Below, one piece after another: positions 9,591 through 19,155 of a stretch of DNA of 25,504 bases. Positions within the stretch are counted from its first letter, which is position 1. Every line of letters starts with the position of its first letter. A program made the position numbers and the translations under genes. A model generated the notes under the pieces. That model saw only the letters and a list, made by a program, of their open reading frames with translations. It was not told the DNA's origin and did no database searches. Origin of the DNA: Larix sibirica (taxonomy: Eukaryota; Streptophyta; Pinopsida; Pinales; Pinaceae); contig NWUY0300024880.1 in assembly GCA_004151065.3 (NCBI GenBank), positions 1 to 25,504 of the forward strand, in the 5' to 3' direction.

Positions 9591-10818
9591 TGATGGATTC
9601 ATTATCAAGCTAGCAACTATCTGATTATTGGAGACACTTTGTATTGTTGAGGTATCGAATTTATCTTACATCATTGTTTAATTCATGAGGAAGTCGAGAA
9701 GGTTCTGGATGATTCCCATCCTACAACATGTGGTGGTCATTATTTTGGTATGGAAACAACCCATAAAATCCTATGTGTAGGCTACTTTTGACCTTCCATT
9801 TTCAAATATTCCATTACAATGGTCCAAATGTGCCACCCATGTCAACTAATTACCAATAAAATGCTCCCTCCCCTTACACCTCTACACCTCGTGGTTACTG
9901 TCAATCCCTTTGCAAAGTGGGAAATTGATTTTATGACGTGTAATAAATCCTTAATGAGACTAATTTATAGTGTCTTTGGACTACTTTACTAAGTGGACTA
10001 AGGCTATGCCCACCTTCAATAGCGACGATACTACATCAGTGCTTTTCGTGTTCAATCGCATAATCGCGTGAATCAATATATAGAGAACTTGTGACAAATT
10101 ATAGGTCTCACTTCCAAAATATCTTCAAGACAAATTTAAGTGAAAGGTCAGGTTTCTAGCAAAAATATTCTTCTCCTTACTATCCTCAATCTAACGGCCA
10201 GGTTAAAGCTACCAACAAAGTCTTGAAAATTATGTGGGGGAGGACAGTAAATGAACACAAAACCAGCTTTCATTTGTTGCTCTTTTCCTCTCTATGGGCT
10301 TACAAAAATTATTTGAAACCTTCCACCGGGTTTACTCATTTCCAACTTGTTCATGGAATAGAGGCAACATTACCAACTGAATGAAAAATCTCTTCATTAA
10401 AACTCGTCATCAAATTCCTACCCAACACTTCAGTTGAAGAGGAACACCTCATATACTTAGAACAAATCAATCAAAACCATTGATATTTTGTCATATCTAA
10501 AAAGGTTATTCGAAAATGTGTCAAAACACAGTATGATAAGAGTGTTCGCCCTGGTATATTTTTAGAAGGTGACTCGGTGTTAATTTATGACCAAGATCAT
10601 GACAAGTTAGGGGTTGGGAAATTAGAACCTATGTGGCATGGGCCTTACATTGTGAGTCATGTGTTATCAAAGGAGGCATAAAAGTTAGTGTATTGCAAAG
10701 GATTAATTTGGTAGAGGCTTGGAATGGGCTCTACCTCAAGAAGTATTACATGTTAAGCAATCATGCTTTGCAATCGGAATGTAACATGTTGTATTCTAAA
10801 GACCACATGTACTTTTAA
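9591..10818 (+). pseudogene. Integrase remnant (zinc finger kept, catalytic triad damaged)
   Basis: The frame continues with HYQASNYLIIGDTLY and the HHCC zinc finger: His at 9684-9686, His at 9738-9740 and Cys-His-Pro-Cys at 9831-9842. All four ligands are present. The core starts at NPFAKWEIDF with the first catalytic Asp (9927-9929). The second Asp, expected in TDxGSHFQN, is Asn (10097-10099, reading TNYRSHFQN). The catalytic Glu, expected in GQVEA, is Lys (10205-10207, reading SNGQVKATNKVLK). The C-terminal GPY/F module reads LIYDQDHDKLGVGKLEPMWH then GPYIV near 10650. A TAA interrupts shortly after, and the domain fades by about 10770. Several frameshifts lie between 9940 and 10560. The enzyme would have joined element DNA to the chromosome. 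Confidence 0.9.
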
Positions 10819-10899
10819 ACTTTTTTCTTTCTTTTTTGATCTCTTACCTTGGTTGGGTCAATACTTATCATGCTTTGGTATTACCTATACATATGGTAT

Positions 10900-11313
10900 C
10901 CAATAACCCTTCTTACATCAAATTCACAGATGGCGTTAGCTGCCACACTAGGAACATTACTTCCACTGCATGGGTGATTTTTTTCCCACCGCCTAATTGG
11001 TGAATTCTAGTGGTGTTTTTTGGGCATGGAGACCAACAACATCAATAAGTATAGTGTTGTTATCTAGCTTCTCTTAGAGGGTATCATTCTTGACATTCAA
11101 CACATCACCGTATACTTGGATTCTCAGTTAGTAATGTCTCACTTAAATAATGTTTAATAGGTTCGTGATCCTTGCTGGTATAGGAAGTTTCTACGGGTAC
11201 ATATTCTTGAACAACAACTTGAATTCATCATATACATTCACATTCCAAGGAGGTTTAATACATTGTTTGATTCATTGGCTAATTATATCATTGATTGGCA
11301 TTTGTTACATTAA
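10900..11313 (+). pseudogene. Second RNase H-like domain after integrase (Tat-type additional RNase H)
   Basis: The domain reads FTDGV (catalytic Asp 10929-10931), TAWVI, NNINKYSVVI, VYLDSQLVMSHLNNV (Asp 11119-11121), IIYIHIPRRFNTLFDSLANY (Asp 11269-11271) and DWHLLH, ending at TAA 11311-11313. Such a second RNase H, often called archaeal-like, is established in plant Tat retrotransposons. The usual Glu after NNIA is Lys here (11047-11049), so the four-carboxylate site is broken. Frames shift several times and stops occur (for example the TAG at about 11053). It follows the integrase C-terminus directly and marks the end of pol. Confidence 0.82.
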
Positions 11314-11500
11314 TCTTTAAATACTATAAAAGCATGGATGTAAATAAAAACCATGACACAAATGCACACACCAATTTCTGACACTATATAAGTAACCCCA
11401 CATGAACTATGTGTGTGTGTATCAAAAAATAAATAAATATATATCATCATGTCTATACAAAAGAATGACTACACGGTGTTTTTAAACATTGTCGAGCTAT

Positions 11501-12710
11501 CTAGCCTCGCATAGCTATATAATCCAAGTACAAAAATGTGAATACCCATCCTAGGAAGTAATAATCTAATTTATTTGCATGAACCCCATCACAGCAGTCC
11601 ACAACGGTCGCTACTTGTCTCAGTATTTCGATCATTCTGAATGAAACAACGACTACATGTTATTATACCAGCTTGGGCACCTCCTCAATATGTGTCATGG
11701 GGACTCCCATTGTGAGTCCCTCTAGGTTCCTATGCACATTGTTCAAAGTCTATATTCCGTCCTCCTCCTCTCAGTTGGGCTCTGAATCTCTTCTTCTCTT
11801 GCACGATGTCTTGGGAGCATCCCCAATGGTCACACTGGACCAACCTCTATGTCATTACAACTCAATATGGTTAGTACACATTTCATATATCATAAAAAAT
11901 CCATAGAAAAACAAATATCTTCAAAAATAAAAAGCATTTTTTAGAATAAGGAAGAAGAGAAAACATTCTTACCTATAGGGCCTCATTGGGCCCTAAAAGG
12001 ATGTGCTTACTCTAGCTCCTACCAAAATTTTTCTCAAGCATACGAGTAATCCTCTATTATGATGATTTTCTCAAACAACCACTCAAAAAACTATGGCCTG
12101 GAATTACTCATCGGTACCCCACCCCCCAAGTGAACCATCAAGTCAATATATTATTGCATCCTAGGCTCTCATGGCAGGGGAAAAGGAATGAAAACCCTGA
12201 GGCACATCAAAAGTACTCACTCTAAGAAGAACACACAAAGAGTGGAATCATAGAAAAATTGCTTCACCTTCTCTAGCTTGCGCCTAGTTAACTGGTTTCA
12301 CATGTTAAACAAGAGAGCCAAGCGCCAATTGAACAATATCAGTTGGAGACACTCCATATCATAATACATATCCACACATAAATCCAAGTGATGTATCGTC
12401 AATTCTAACACTCGTGTTACATTAAATAGGATGGTCCTCACTATCAAGTCCTGAAGCTTATAGAACAACACCTAGTTACTACTCTTATGTGTGCTTCATC
12501 TACCATGGGCTAACACATACTCTCTTACATTCATGGTATTCAACCCCCTTCCTCCTTCCTTATGGATGATTGGTGCTCCTCTCCATGAAATTATTGTCAT
12601 AAAATAAATTCCTCCACATATATATGGATGATCTCCTACCCCAGATGGAACACCTGCTCATCTCAATCCTACCACTCAGGCTAATCATTGCAATAAGTCC
12701 CTTGCTTGTG
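11501..12710 (-). pseudogene. Unrecognised antisense reading frame downstream of pol, apparently once spliced
   Basis: Reading on the minus strand from about 12690, one frame gives GVGDHPYICGGIYFMTIISW, RGAPIIHKEGGRGLNTMNVR and EYVLAHGR. Past two stops it continues KLQDLIVRTILFNVTRVLEL, CLQLILFNWRLALLFNM and TRRKLEKVKQFFYDSTLCVF. Beyond a TGA (12219-12217) come YIDLMVHLGGGVPMSNSRP and FFEWLFEKIIIIEDYSYA. After a probable intron (11972-11847) the frame resumes with WSSVTIGDAPKTSCKRRRDS, LNNVHRNLEGLTMGVPMTHI, then MIEILRQVATVVDCCDGVHA and NKLDYYFLGW, stopping at TAG 11503-11501. The coding signal is far above chance. I recognise no domain. Extra ORFs, some antisense, are known between pol and the 3' LTR of plant Tat elements; this is my preferred reading, a captured host gene the alternative. 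Confidence 0.6.
11847..11972 (-). other. Probable intron in the antisense reading frame
   Basis: On the minus strand the left junction reads ATAG|GTAAGAATG, a near-ideal plant donor. The right junction reads ATGACATAG|AGG, a normal acceptor. The 126 bases between are about three-quarters A+T, T-rich on this strand, while both flanks are more GC-rich and protein-like. The phases differ by one base, which I attribute to a decay indel. Confidence 0.5.
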
Positions 12711-13070
12711 CATTCTAGTGCAACGGAAGAAATTTGGTATACCATAGTCCTAGAGAGAATACAAAGTAGGTTGATGTTGCTAAACCTCAATATATGCAAC
12801 TTCATGTTATCTTTCTTGCCACTTGATCATCATGGAAGAGTGACATGCACACAAAATTTCAATTTAGGGTAAGATCCATCCTCACAATCCTCACATTTTT
12901 TTAAAAGTTTTTAAACCCCAAACACAACTATTCCTACTAAATGATGCACCCAACCATTGTTTTAATAAACAAAAATTGTTAGCAGTTCCTTCTTCTTGTG
13001 GTTGTTGAGTACCAAACCGGCTCCCCTGTGGACCAAATGGAGTTTGCTACTCCACGAAAAACTCATAAAA
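12711..13070 (-). other. Possible 5' continuation of the antisense frame
   Basis: A minus-strand stretch near 13055-12910 reads QTPFGPQGSRFGTQQPQEEG, then TANNFCLLKQWLGASFSRNS, with no stop until about 12900. The Gln/Gly/Pro-rich start followed by a normal mixed region resembles the N-terminus of a protein. Stops and unclear frames separate it from the better part below 12700, so the link is tentative. Confidence 0.35.
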
Positions 13071-14862
13071 ATGAAAAACTAAATGGATAGAAATAAAGAG
13101 AATGGTGATGTGGTATACTTGGAAGGATAGAATGGATAATATAATATTTGAATCTCCCACCATCAACAACTAAATCTCAAGGTCTCCAAATCTCTCTCCA
13201 AAATCTCCTACAAGCAATGGCACAAATGAACCTACAAATTGATTTTTTTCCTATATTAAGACATTTTGGGACTTTTTTTGCTCTGGAGTACTATCTAATA
13301 GCCTTTTATTTTTTTGTCTTGTAGGAAATGACCTCATACGTCATTTTTATGGCCCTGAGATGACTATCATTTGCCTAAGCAATCATTTATTGGCCCTTTT
13401 ATTGATCATATGCAGGATTACATGATTTTTTCACTTACTTGTTTTGAACATTATGATCAGGTACATTGGTAATTTTTTTGCATCTAACGATATTTTGTTA
13501 TCTTGCACAGTCATATCCACGTCTCGCCCTTATTCCAAAATCCTATTACTTGATCTTGTCATCATACTTTAACTTATGCCATTATTACATGCATCATTGT
13601 GCATACTACCCAATTTTCGATCAATTGTCTAGTGCTTACATCTTTTTCCATTCCTTCGTGTCACTTGTCTTATTGGCCACCATTTCTCTTGTATTTTGAT
13701 CCATTACCTTTGGAGGGGATATCGGTTCAAGTGTTCAACTTGGTACCTTTTGTGTATTTTTATTTTACACAAGCCAGCACTGTGCAATTGAAATTTAGTT
13801 GCATGCCCTTACAACACTAGTTCCCTCCAATGTACCATAGCATTATTTTATTCGTTTTCAAGCTTTGTATCACATGAAAAAAAGAAAAGGTGGGGTGGGG
13901 AAGCATATTGACCTTTTTAATTGGTTATGTTGAAACATGGAAATACTCAATAAATGTCAAGGCTTGAACATAACACCTAATTTTGCTTCAAAACTCTTGC
14001 ATTTGGTATTAGTATTGCTTAAGAAACCATACCATAATGATAATTCACTCCACCAATTGGTTATCCTTCCACTCATCACATAATCTCCATTTTAATGCCT
14101 CCAGCATTGATGGTTTTCATTAGTTTATGTCTTAGTATCAGTTGTTTCCCAAGCCATTTTAGTGTCGTGTTCATGCTCAAGGGAAGTTGAGTAAACATGT
14201 ATCATCAATTCCTCATATTTTTTTACCATTTAGGTCATCCATACTGATATCAAGAAACAATTGGTTTTGTTATTTTTCAATTCCTTTTTCGTGTCAAATG
14301 ACGAGAGATTCCTTAATGCTCTTCTTCTGACAAAATTCTTCCTACCAACTTCAAAACATCATCTAGGAAGCAAGTTTAGAAACCTATGATAGTACTTAGG
14401 GGCTTGTAGTCATTAGTGGCAAGTTCCCTTGAAATTAATAGTGGGTATGCATTGACACATGTTCACTGATTCACTCAAGTGTTCAACTTCAAATCACTTT
14501 TTCACACTTGGGGATTGTACTTTATACCTTGGCGCCCATCTTCATCATTGATGTATTACCCTACATTTTTCAACAATATACATTAATGACCAATAATTAA
14601 ATGGTGTTTTTCTATGTTCGACTTTAGATCATCATATATTATGCAATGTTTCATTTCACATGTTTTAAGATAGGTTAATAATATAGAAAATACAAAATAA
14701 TAAGAATAGGAATAAAAGGAAAAGAAAAATAAAGTTAAAAGGAAAGAAATAAGGTGACTTGTACATAAGTAGAATTTTGAGATAGAGATTGACATCAAGG
14801 TTCTTTTTTGGCATTAAATGTAATTTTGATGATAACTGGTGAAAACATCAAGATAAAAATTG
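13071..14862. other. Non-coding stretch, probably the 3' region of the Tat element
   Basis: No domain is readable on either strand. A plus-strand frame at 13466-13699 (77 codons) is Tyr/Leu/Ser-rich and looks like an accident of composition. A purine run lies at 13876-13903. Near 14390-14545 there are short phrases such as AGGGGCTTGTAGTCATTAG and CTTGGGGATTGTACTTTA that have the look of an LTR-retrotransposon 3' untranslated region, but I cannot prove this. No LTR pair was found. Confidence 0.4.
13876..13903 (+). other. Purine-rich tract, candidate polypurine tract
   Basis: A 28-base stretch of A7 and A4 blocks followed by GG, TGGGG and TGGGG is nearly all purine. A polypurine tract primes plus-strand synthesis just upstream of a 3' LTR. 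No LTR start could be shown directly after it, so the call is weak. Confidence 0.25.
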
Positions 14863-15532
14863 TCAAATTTTTATGGTTTCTACCACATGGAAGTCCTCAT
14901 CACCCAACTTATATGTGGGATTGTGATTCACATCTCGAAGCACGGTGAATTGTTGACATTGTGGGAGGCCAAGTAACAACCACATTGGTAGTTGAGAGTA
15001 GTTCCTAGATAGGCTTGGATATCTCAAACTATGTTAACATCGTGTACAGAAGCTACAAGGACAATTGATATGCTTATGGAAATTCTTGTGATGGAAGCAT
15101 TGCAAGACTCCAACCATAACTCCCGTGCTTTGGTTGCTATGACAATGCTCAATAAAGGGGAGTTTCAATTGAGTCTTGACATGTAGATTTTATTTTTATA
15201 GAAACATAATTAAGTGATGCAATTGTTCCACGTAATTCCTTTGGATGATTACTATAAATCCAATACAAACTATAAGCATCATTACCATCACAAATGGCAT
15301 TAATCATTCTTAAGAGTGCAATTTTTTGTGAAATCTCTTTAAACCCCTCTTGACACCATGATATTTTGTTCAAATTATGTGATATATGACATTTAATGAG
15401 GCAAGCTTAGGTGATTTTATAGCCAATAGACACGTTTTCTATTGCCCCTTCCAAACCATAAATTTTGCAGAACAAATGATATCCATAATTGAGAGGTGAC
15501 AAGTGTGAATTGAGATAAAATTTAAATATAGT
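14863..15532 (-). pseudogene. Unrecognised decayed reading frame
   Basis: On the minus strand the frame from 15532 to 15149 (128 codons) has one internal stop, TAA at 15409-15407, where about nine would be expected by chance. It reads NSHLSPLNYGYHLFCKIYGL, EGAIENVSIGYKIT, then after the stop ISHNLNKISWCQEGFKEISQ, KIALLRMINAICDGNDAYSL and IYSNHPKELRGTIASLNYV, ending at TGA. Past a frameshift another segment gives LPMWLLLGLPQCQQFTVLRD, then VNHNPTYKLGDEDFHVVETI, closing at TGA 14865-14863. No family is recognised. A distant hAT transposase was considered and not supported. It lies on the same strand as the frame at 15964-16446 and may be part of the same decayed unit. Confidence 0.42.
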
Positions 15533-15844
15533 TTAATATGATACATCTTAGAAACTTCATTATACATCAGATTCTAAGTTGAAGTTCATGGTACATTACT
15601 GTAGTATTGAGCATTTGTAACTTGTGATATTAATAAAATGGCATGTCCCTAAATTTAACTCCGCTAATTTAAATAAGTATTTAGTAGCTTAAAATCTAAA
15701 TGTCACGCAATTTCCTTGTTTCCCCGTCAACTATGATTTAAGGCAATTTTAGTTTTTATTACCTTAAATTTAAATTTTATAAGTTGATTTCACATTGAAA
15801 ATATCAATTTATAGCTTCAAAGGATTCTCGTATCCAAGTATTAT

Positions 15845-16010
15845 TATGTTGTGATGTGTTTTTTTATTGTGAACCTTATGTCCATGGATGTAATATTTTT
15901 AGCCATTGCACTATTGATCCATGTTAGACGACTCTGGATGCGCCCCTAGCCATCCACCCTCCTTCATCTACATGTCACGATGATGTCATAAATCAACTCT
16001 ACCTCAAAGT
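15845..16010. repeat. Dispersed direct repeat, copy 1
   Basis: This segment and 18990-19155 share blocks in the same orientation: CTTATGTCCATG, ATGTTAGA, GCCCCTAG, and CCATCTACATGTCA-like runs. Identity looks to be about 70 percent. Copy 1 overlaps the 3' end of the minus-strand frame at 15964-16446. Confidence 0.7.
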
Positions 16011-16446
16011 TCCCTTGTTCTTCCTTCACCACCCATGTAATATGCTTTGTCCCTTTGAAAGTGAGGATGGAAATCCCCACCATTGTGAGTTCCTTGGGGT
16101 GATTATTCCTCCCTATAATAGCCTTCACTAATGGTAAGGTGTGTTTCCAATGGGAGTTTGATTAACATTCCCAGATCTTTGTGAAGAATATTATCACCAC
16201 TCTAGCAAAGAATATGTAAATGAAAAAGCTCAGTTTGATCATCATTTCCAAAATTGGACAAGGAGATGAAGGAAATGATCCATCCCTATGAGGGTTCATC
16301 TTCCCCAAGTTGAATTTAAGCACCCCAAGGACAATGCCTGGATCTCCACCAACGGTACGCCCAGATGCTAGGTTTCCTATAAGACCCCTGGGTTTACTTT
16401 GCCATTGTGTAAAAGGAGTATTGTAGAGATTCTCACTAAGTACATC
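15964..16446 (-). pseudogene. Unrecognised long reading frame with a single stop
   Basis: This minus-strand frame spans 161 codons with one internal TAA (16164-16162) and ends at TGA 15966-15964. Segments read NLYNTPFTQWQSKPRGLIGN, LASGRTVGGDPGIVLGVLKF and NLGKMNPHRDGSFPSSPCPI. A hydrophobic stretch of about 25 residues follows (MIKLSFFIYIFFARVVIIFF), which could be a membrane segment. After the stop come HWKHTLPLVKAIIGRNNHPK, ELTMVGISILTFKGTKHITW and VVKEEQGNFEVELIYDIIVT. No domain is recognised. Upstream, 16449-16447 is a TGA, and AG at about 16440 could be a splice acceptor, so this may be one exon. Its 3' end is repeated in diverged form near 19060-19155. Confidence 0.45.
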
Positions 16447-16449
16447 TCA

Positions 16450-16986
16450 ATTCAATGAAAATATAATATCTACACACACATGTAAATTCTTACAAATATA
16501 TCATAATAAAAACTATTTTTATGAATATCTACAATATCTCATACTATAATGGCTAGAGTCCATTGTGTGGTACAAGTAGATGACCAACTAGGGTAAATAC
16601 TATTTCTACATGTAGTACATTGCATTGCATTTTCATTTTAATTACATGTTTTAAATTATGTGTTTAATGTCTTAGGCATCTTTTGTTGCATGGAAAAAAA
16701 GTAAACCCAGTATACTAGCTCTCTAAGATTTAGAGGAGCTTTTGATTCAAGTCGTGTAGATTCTATTTCATATCCTCCTATAAATCCTCACTCTTTTTTG
16801 TTGTAAAAACCATCATCGGATCTCTCAAGGGTTAGATATTCCCTATATTATATTTTTCCGAACCTTGAATGCTATTTTTTTACTAATAACAAATTGGATG
16901 TTGCAATTCATATTTAAGTAATGAGAAGCTTATTCTCTTAATGTTTTTTCTTTCATTATGTCGATAGAGTAGGATACCAAGAAATT
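16450..16986. other. Spacer with no recognised feature
   Basis: A+T-rich sequence containing short simple-sequence runs such as ACACACACAT near 16472. No coding or RNA feature is seen. Confidence 0.6.
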
Positions 16987-17120
16987 GTTGATAGGGTGGT
17001 TTCCCACATGCAAAGAAAAAAAATATACTTGGCTTACAAAAAAAATATGCATAGTTGACAGGGTGGTTGCCCGTATGCAAAAGAAAAAAAATGTACTTGG
17101 CTTACAAAAAAATATGCATA
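16987..17120. repeat. Tandem duplication, 2 x 67 bp
   Basis: Both copies start GTTGA(T/C)AGGGTGGTT and contain an A-rich run, then ACTTGGCTTACAAAAAA and ATATGCATA. Copy 1 is 16987-17053 and copy 2 is 17054-17120. They differ at only a few positions, so this is one of the younger duplications in the window. Confidence 0.9.
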
Positions 17121-17166
17121 ACCTAAAGGGACATATTCAAGTTCCCTTCATAGAAAAGTAAAGTGC

Positions 17167-17335
17167 CTTTAACAAGAAATATTGCACTTCTCATATAATT
17201 TTGCAACTATGCCATAACAAGCTTTTGTAATTTACTATTTTGCATCTTCTTTCACAAAATGGTCTTTGACAAGCAATATTACACTTCTCATTTAATTCTA
17301 CAATTCTATTAGAAAAGTTTCATAATTTTGAAGAG
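17167..17335. repeat. Tandem duplication, period 97 bp
   Basis: CTTT(A/G)ACAAG(A/C)AATATT and CACTTCTCAT recur at 17167 and 17264, followed by diverged A+T-rich sequence. The second copy fades by about 17335. Confidence 0.75.
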
Positions 17336-17517
17336 CAATAAATAATTGTTCTGTGAAACAATAAGACAATAGGAAATTGTTTCACTTTTTGTGCCACAAT
17401 TTAAGTATTATTGTTTCTTCTAGTCAATGAGAAGACATGTTGGTCCCTCATATAGCAAGCATGTGGTTATGAATATATGTGCCATTGGAGTTATTTGGGC
17501 TATATAGTCCATTCATT

Positions 17518-17760
17518 GTCAAAATTCATATAGTAATTAGTATAACATAAATTGGTCTACTTATTTTTAATCAACCTTGAGAGAGGGAATCATTTCAAAT
17601 GTTCATATGTGCAATGACAACCTATTTTAATCAATTCATGATCAAAGTTTAGACAATAATTGGTACAATATAAATTGGTCTACTTATTTTCAATCAGCCT
17701 TGAGAAAAGGGATCATTTTAGATGTTCAAATGTGTAATGATAGCATATTCTAATAAAAAC
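17518..17760. repeat. Tandem duplication, 2 x 123 bp
   Basis: Copies start at 17518 and 17641. Both contain ATAAATTGGTCTACTTATTT, then AATCA(A/G)CCTTGAGA and GATGTTCA-like blocks. Identity is about 80 percent by eye. No coding content is visible. Confidence 0.88.
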
Positions 17761-18940
17761 TAGTATTTCCTTCTTTTGTCTTTATTACATTAGTTTTAAT
17801 CTCGTGTTATCTTTACATATTGATCTAAGCATGCATGAGTTTAATTGCTTGTTCCTTCATGTTAGTGACCAATAAGGATGATGCCCTATCTATTTGTTAT
17901 ATAAAACCAATTATAGTCTTTTTTCTCATCTATGTTCTACATAAGAAAAGATGTTAAATGGTAGTTTCAAAGAAATGGTGGCTATGAAGTTTAATAATCC
18001 CTAATTATCATTTAGAAACAATTATTTTTAAAATACTCAATATATTTTGTTTAATGATTGTGCAATATAAAAAAATTGTTAGAAACGTGATTTACTGGGA
18101 AATATAATGTTTTATAGAGAGGTGTATATCAATTTGTAACTTGGAACATGATATACAACTGATCAACAAAGGAATTACCTTTAGAGAAGAGAAATGACAA
18201 ACATAATATGTACATAAACAAACATTATCCAAAAACAATGGAAGACCATTGGAAGGATGTGCCAATGCCAATAGTTCCTTATTTCACTAGTAAGGTCCAC
18301 AAAGTATTAAATTGTCTCATTGTTGTTTTCCGACTTAATGGTGTGTCTCAAAAAGGGGTGATGCCTATATACTGGGTGAATTGCCTATATCAAATATGGC
18401 ACCTTATACAAATGAAGTCCTTGGTGTGTTTCTCAAAGTAACTCCCCCCCCCTAAAATAAAAGGATATGGATGACAAAGTCACAAGTGGCCCTCAAGAAT
18501 TGATTTAGGACTCACCAATTATTTTTATGTGCCTTCATTTGTTTCATCGTCTACTTGGATAGCATAATGATTAACAACCACCTTTCCTTTCCTTGATTGA
18601 AAGGAAATGAGATTGTGTTCAAAAAGAAGTAAACAATAAGCTTAATAGGGAATTCATAATAATGATTCCTAAGCATCCAACATAATCTACAAATATTTGC
18701 ACCGAGTGTGTGCTAGAAATCAATAAACAAAGGTAGGAAGAGATAAGGATATAGGAAACCTAGAAAATAATCCCAAAATGCTTTCATGTGTAAAAATGTC
18801 CAAACAAGAGCAAACTCATATGATATCTTGTAGAAGGCACACTCTCTTTGATCATCTAATCATAAGAACAATCCAACTTCATTCTTATATCATTTTCTTA
18901 ACAATTTGACTAATTAAATTGCTACTAATTACACCATAGG
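17761..18940. other. Spacer, one doubtful short reading frame
   Basis: Mostly A+T-rich sequence. A plus-strand frame at 18208-18441 (77 codons, starting MYINKHYPKTMEDHWKDVPM) is the only stretch with some protein-like composition. It matches nothing I know and could be chance. A C8 run lies near 18445-18452. Confidence 0.4.
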
Positions 18941-19050
18941 GTGTTTTCTATTATGGAATCAATGTCCTTGGATGGGACATTTATTACATTGTAAGGTGTT
19001 TTTAATTTTGGACTTTATGTCCATGAATGTGACATTTTTTTCCACAACAT
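18941..19050. repeat. Degenerate tandem pair, period 55 bp
   Basis: GTGTTTT followed by (T)ATGTCC(T/A)TG and (G)GACATTT recurs at 18941 and 18996. Read on the minus strand the units give C-x2-C-P-I-Q-G-H and C-x3-C-H-I-H-G-H. This may be a decayed repeated zinc-knuckle-like module. The second unit is also part of the dispersed repeat shared with 15845-16010. Confidence 0.55.
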
Positions 19051-19155
19051 TGTGGATCTATGTTAGATGACCTTGGATTTGCCCCTAGTTGTCCGACCAC
19101 CCTCCATCTACATGTCATGTTGATGTTAGTATTTGCATCTTACTCAAAGTTTCAC
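18990..19155. repeat. Dispersed direct repeat, copy 2
   Basis: Diverged copy of 15845-16010 in the same orientation, about 3.1 kb downstream. On the minus strand it reads CRWRVVGQLGANPRSSNID; copy 1 gives GGWLGAHPESSNMD in the equivalent place. This suggests that the repeat derives from coding sequence. Confidence 0.65.

Larger units (their letters stand above)
4986..11313 (+). mobile_element. Decayed Ty3/gypsy LTR retrotransposon of the Tat type (gag-PR-RT-RH-IN-second RH)
   Basis: Plus-strand segments of one polyprotein follow each other in the Ty3/gypsy order: gag from 4986, protease to about 7773, reverse transcriptase and RNase H to 9590, integrase to about 10770, then a second RNase H-like domain ending at TAA 11311-11313. 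A second RNase H in addition to the usual one is characteristic of the plant Tat lineage. The frame is broken by many stops and small indels, so no protein could be made. LTRs, primer-binding site and polypurine tract were not identified. The real element probably extends well beyond both coordinates, downstream perhaps past 13000. Confidence 0.92.

Noticed and set aside
13466-13699. 77-codon plus-strand membrane protein
   Set aside because: Tyr/Leu/Ser-rich reading of pyrimidine-rich DNA; no flanking gene signals and no family recognised.
14530-14545. TTGGCGCCC as a primer-binding site
   Set aside because: It lies far downstream of pol on the plus strand, where a primer-binding site of this element cannot be; no LTR flanks it.
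14583-14798. Minus-strand hydrophobic frame of 71 codons
   Set aside because: Low-complexity translation of an A-rich plus strand (Phe/Ser/Tyr/Leu runs).
15149-15373. hAT transposase fragment
   Set aside because: A faint likeness (LRMINAICDGNDA to a hAT segment) is not backed by catalytic or dimerisation motifs nearby.
16883-17080. Minus-strand frame of 65 codons
   Set aside because: It runs through the 67-bp tandem duplication and its A runs; the translation is repeat-derived.
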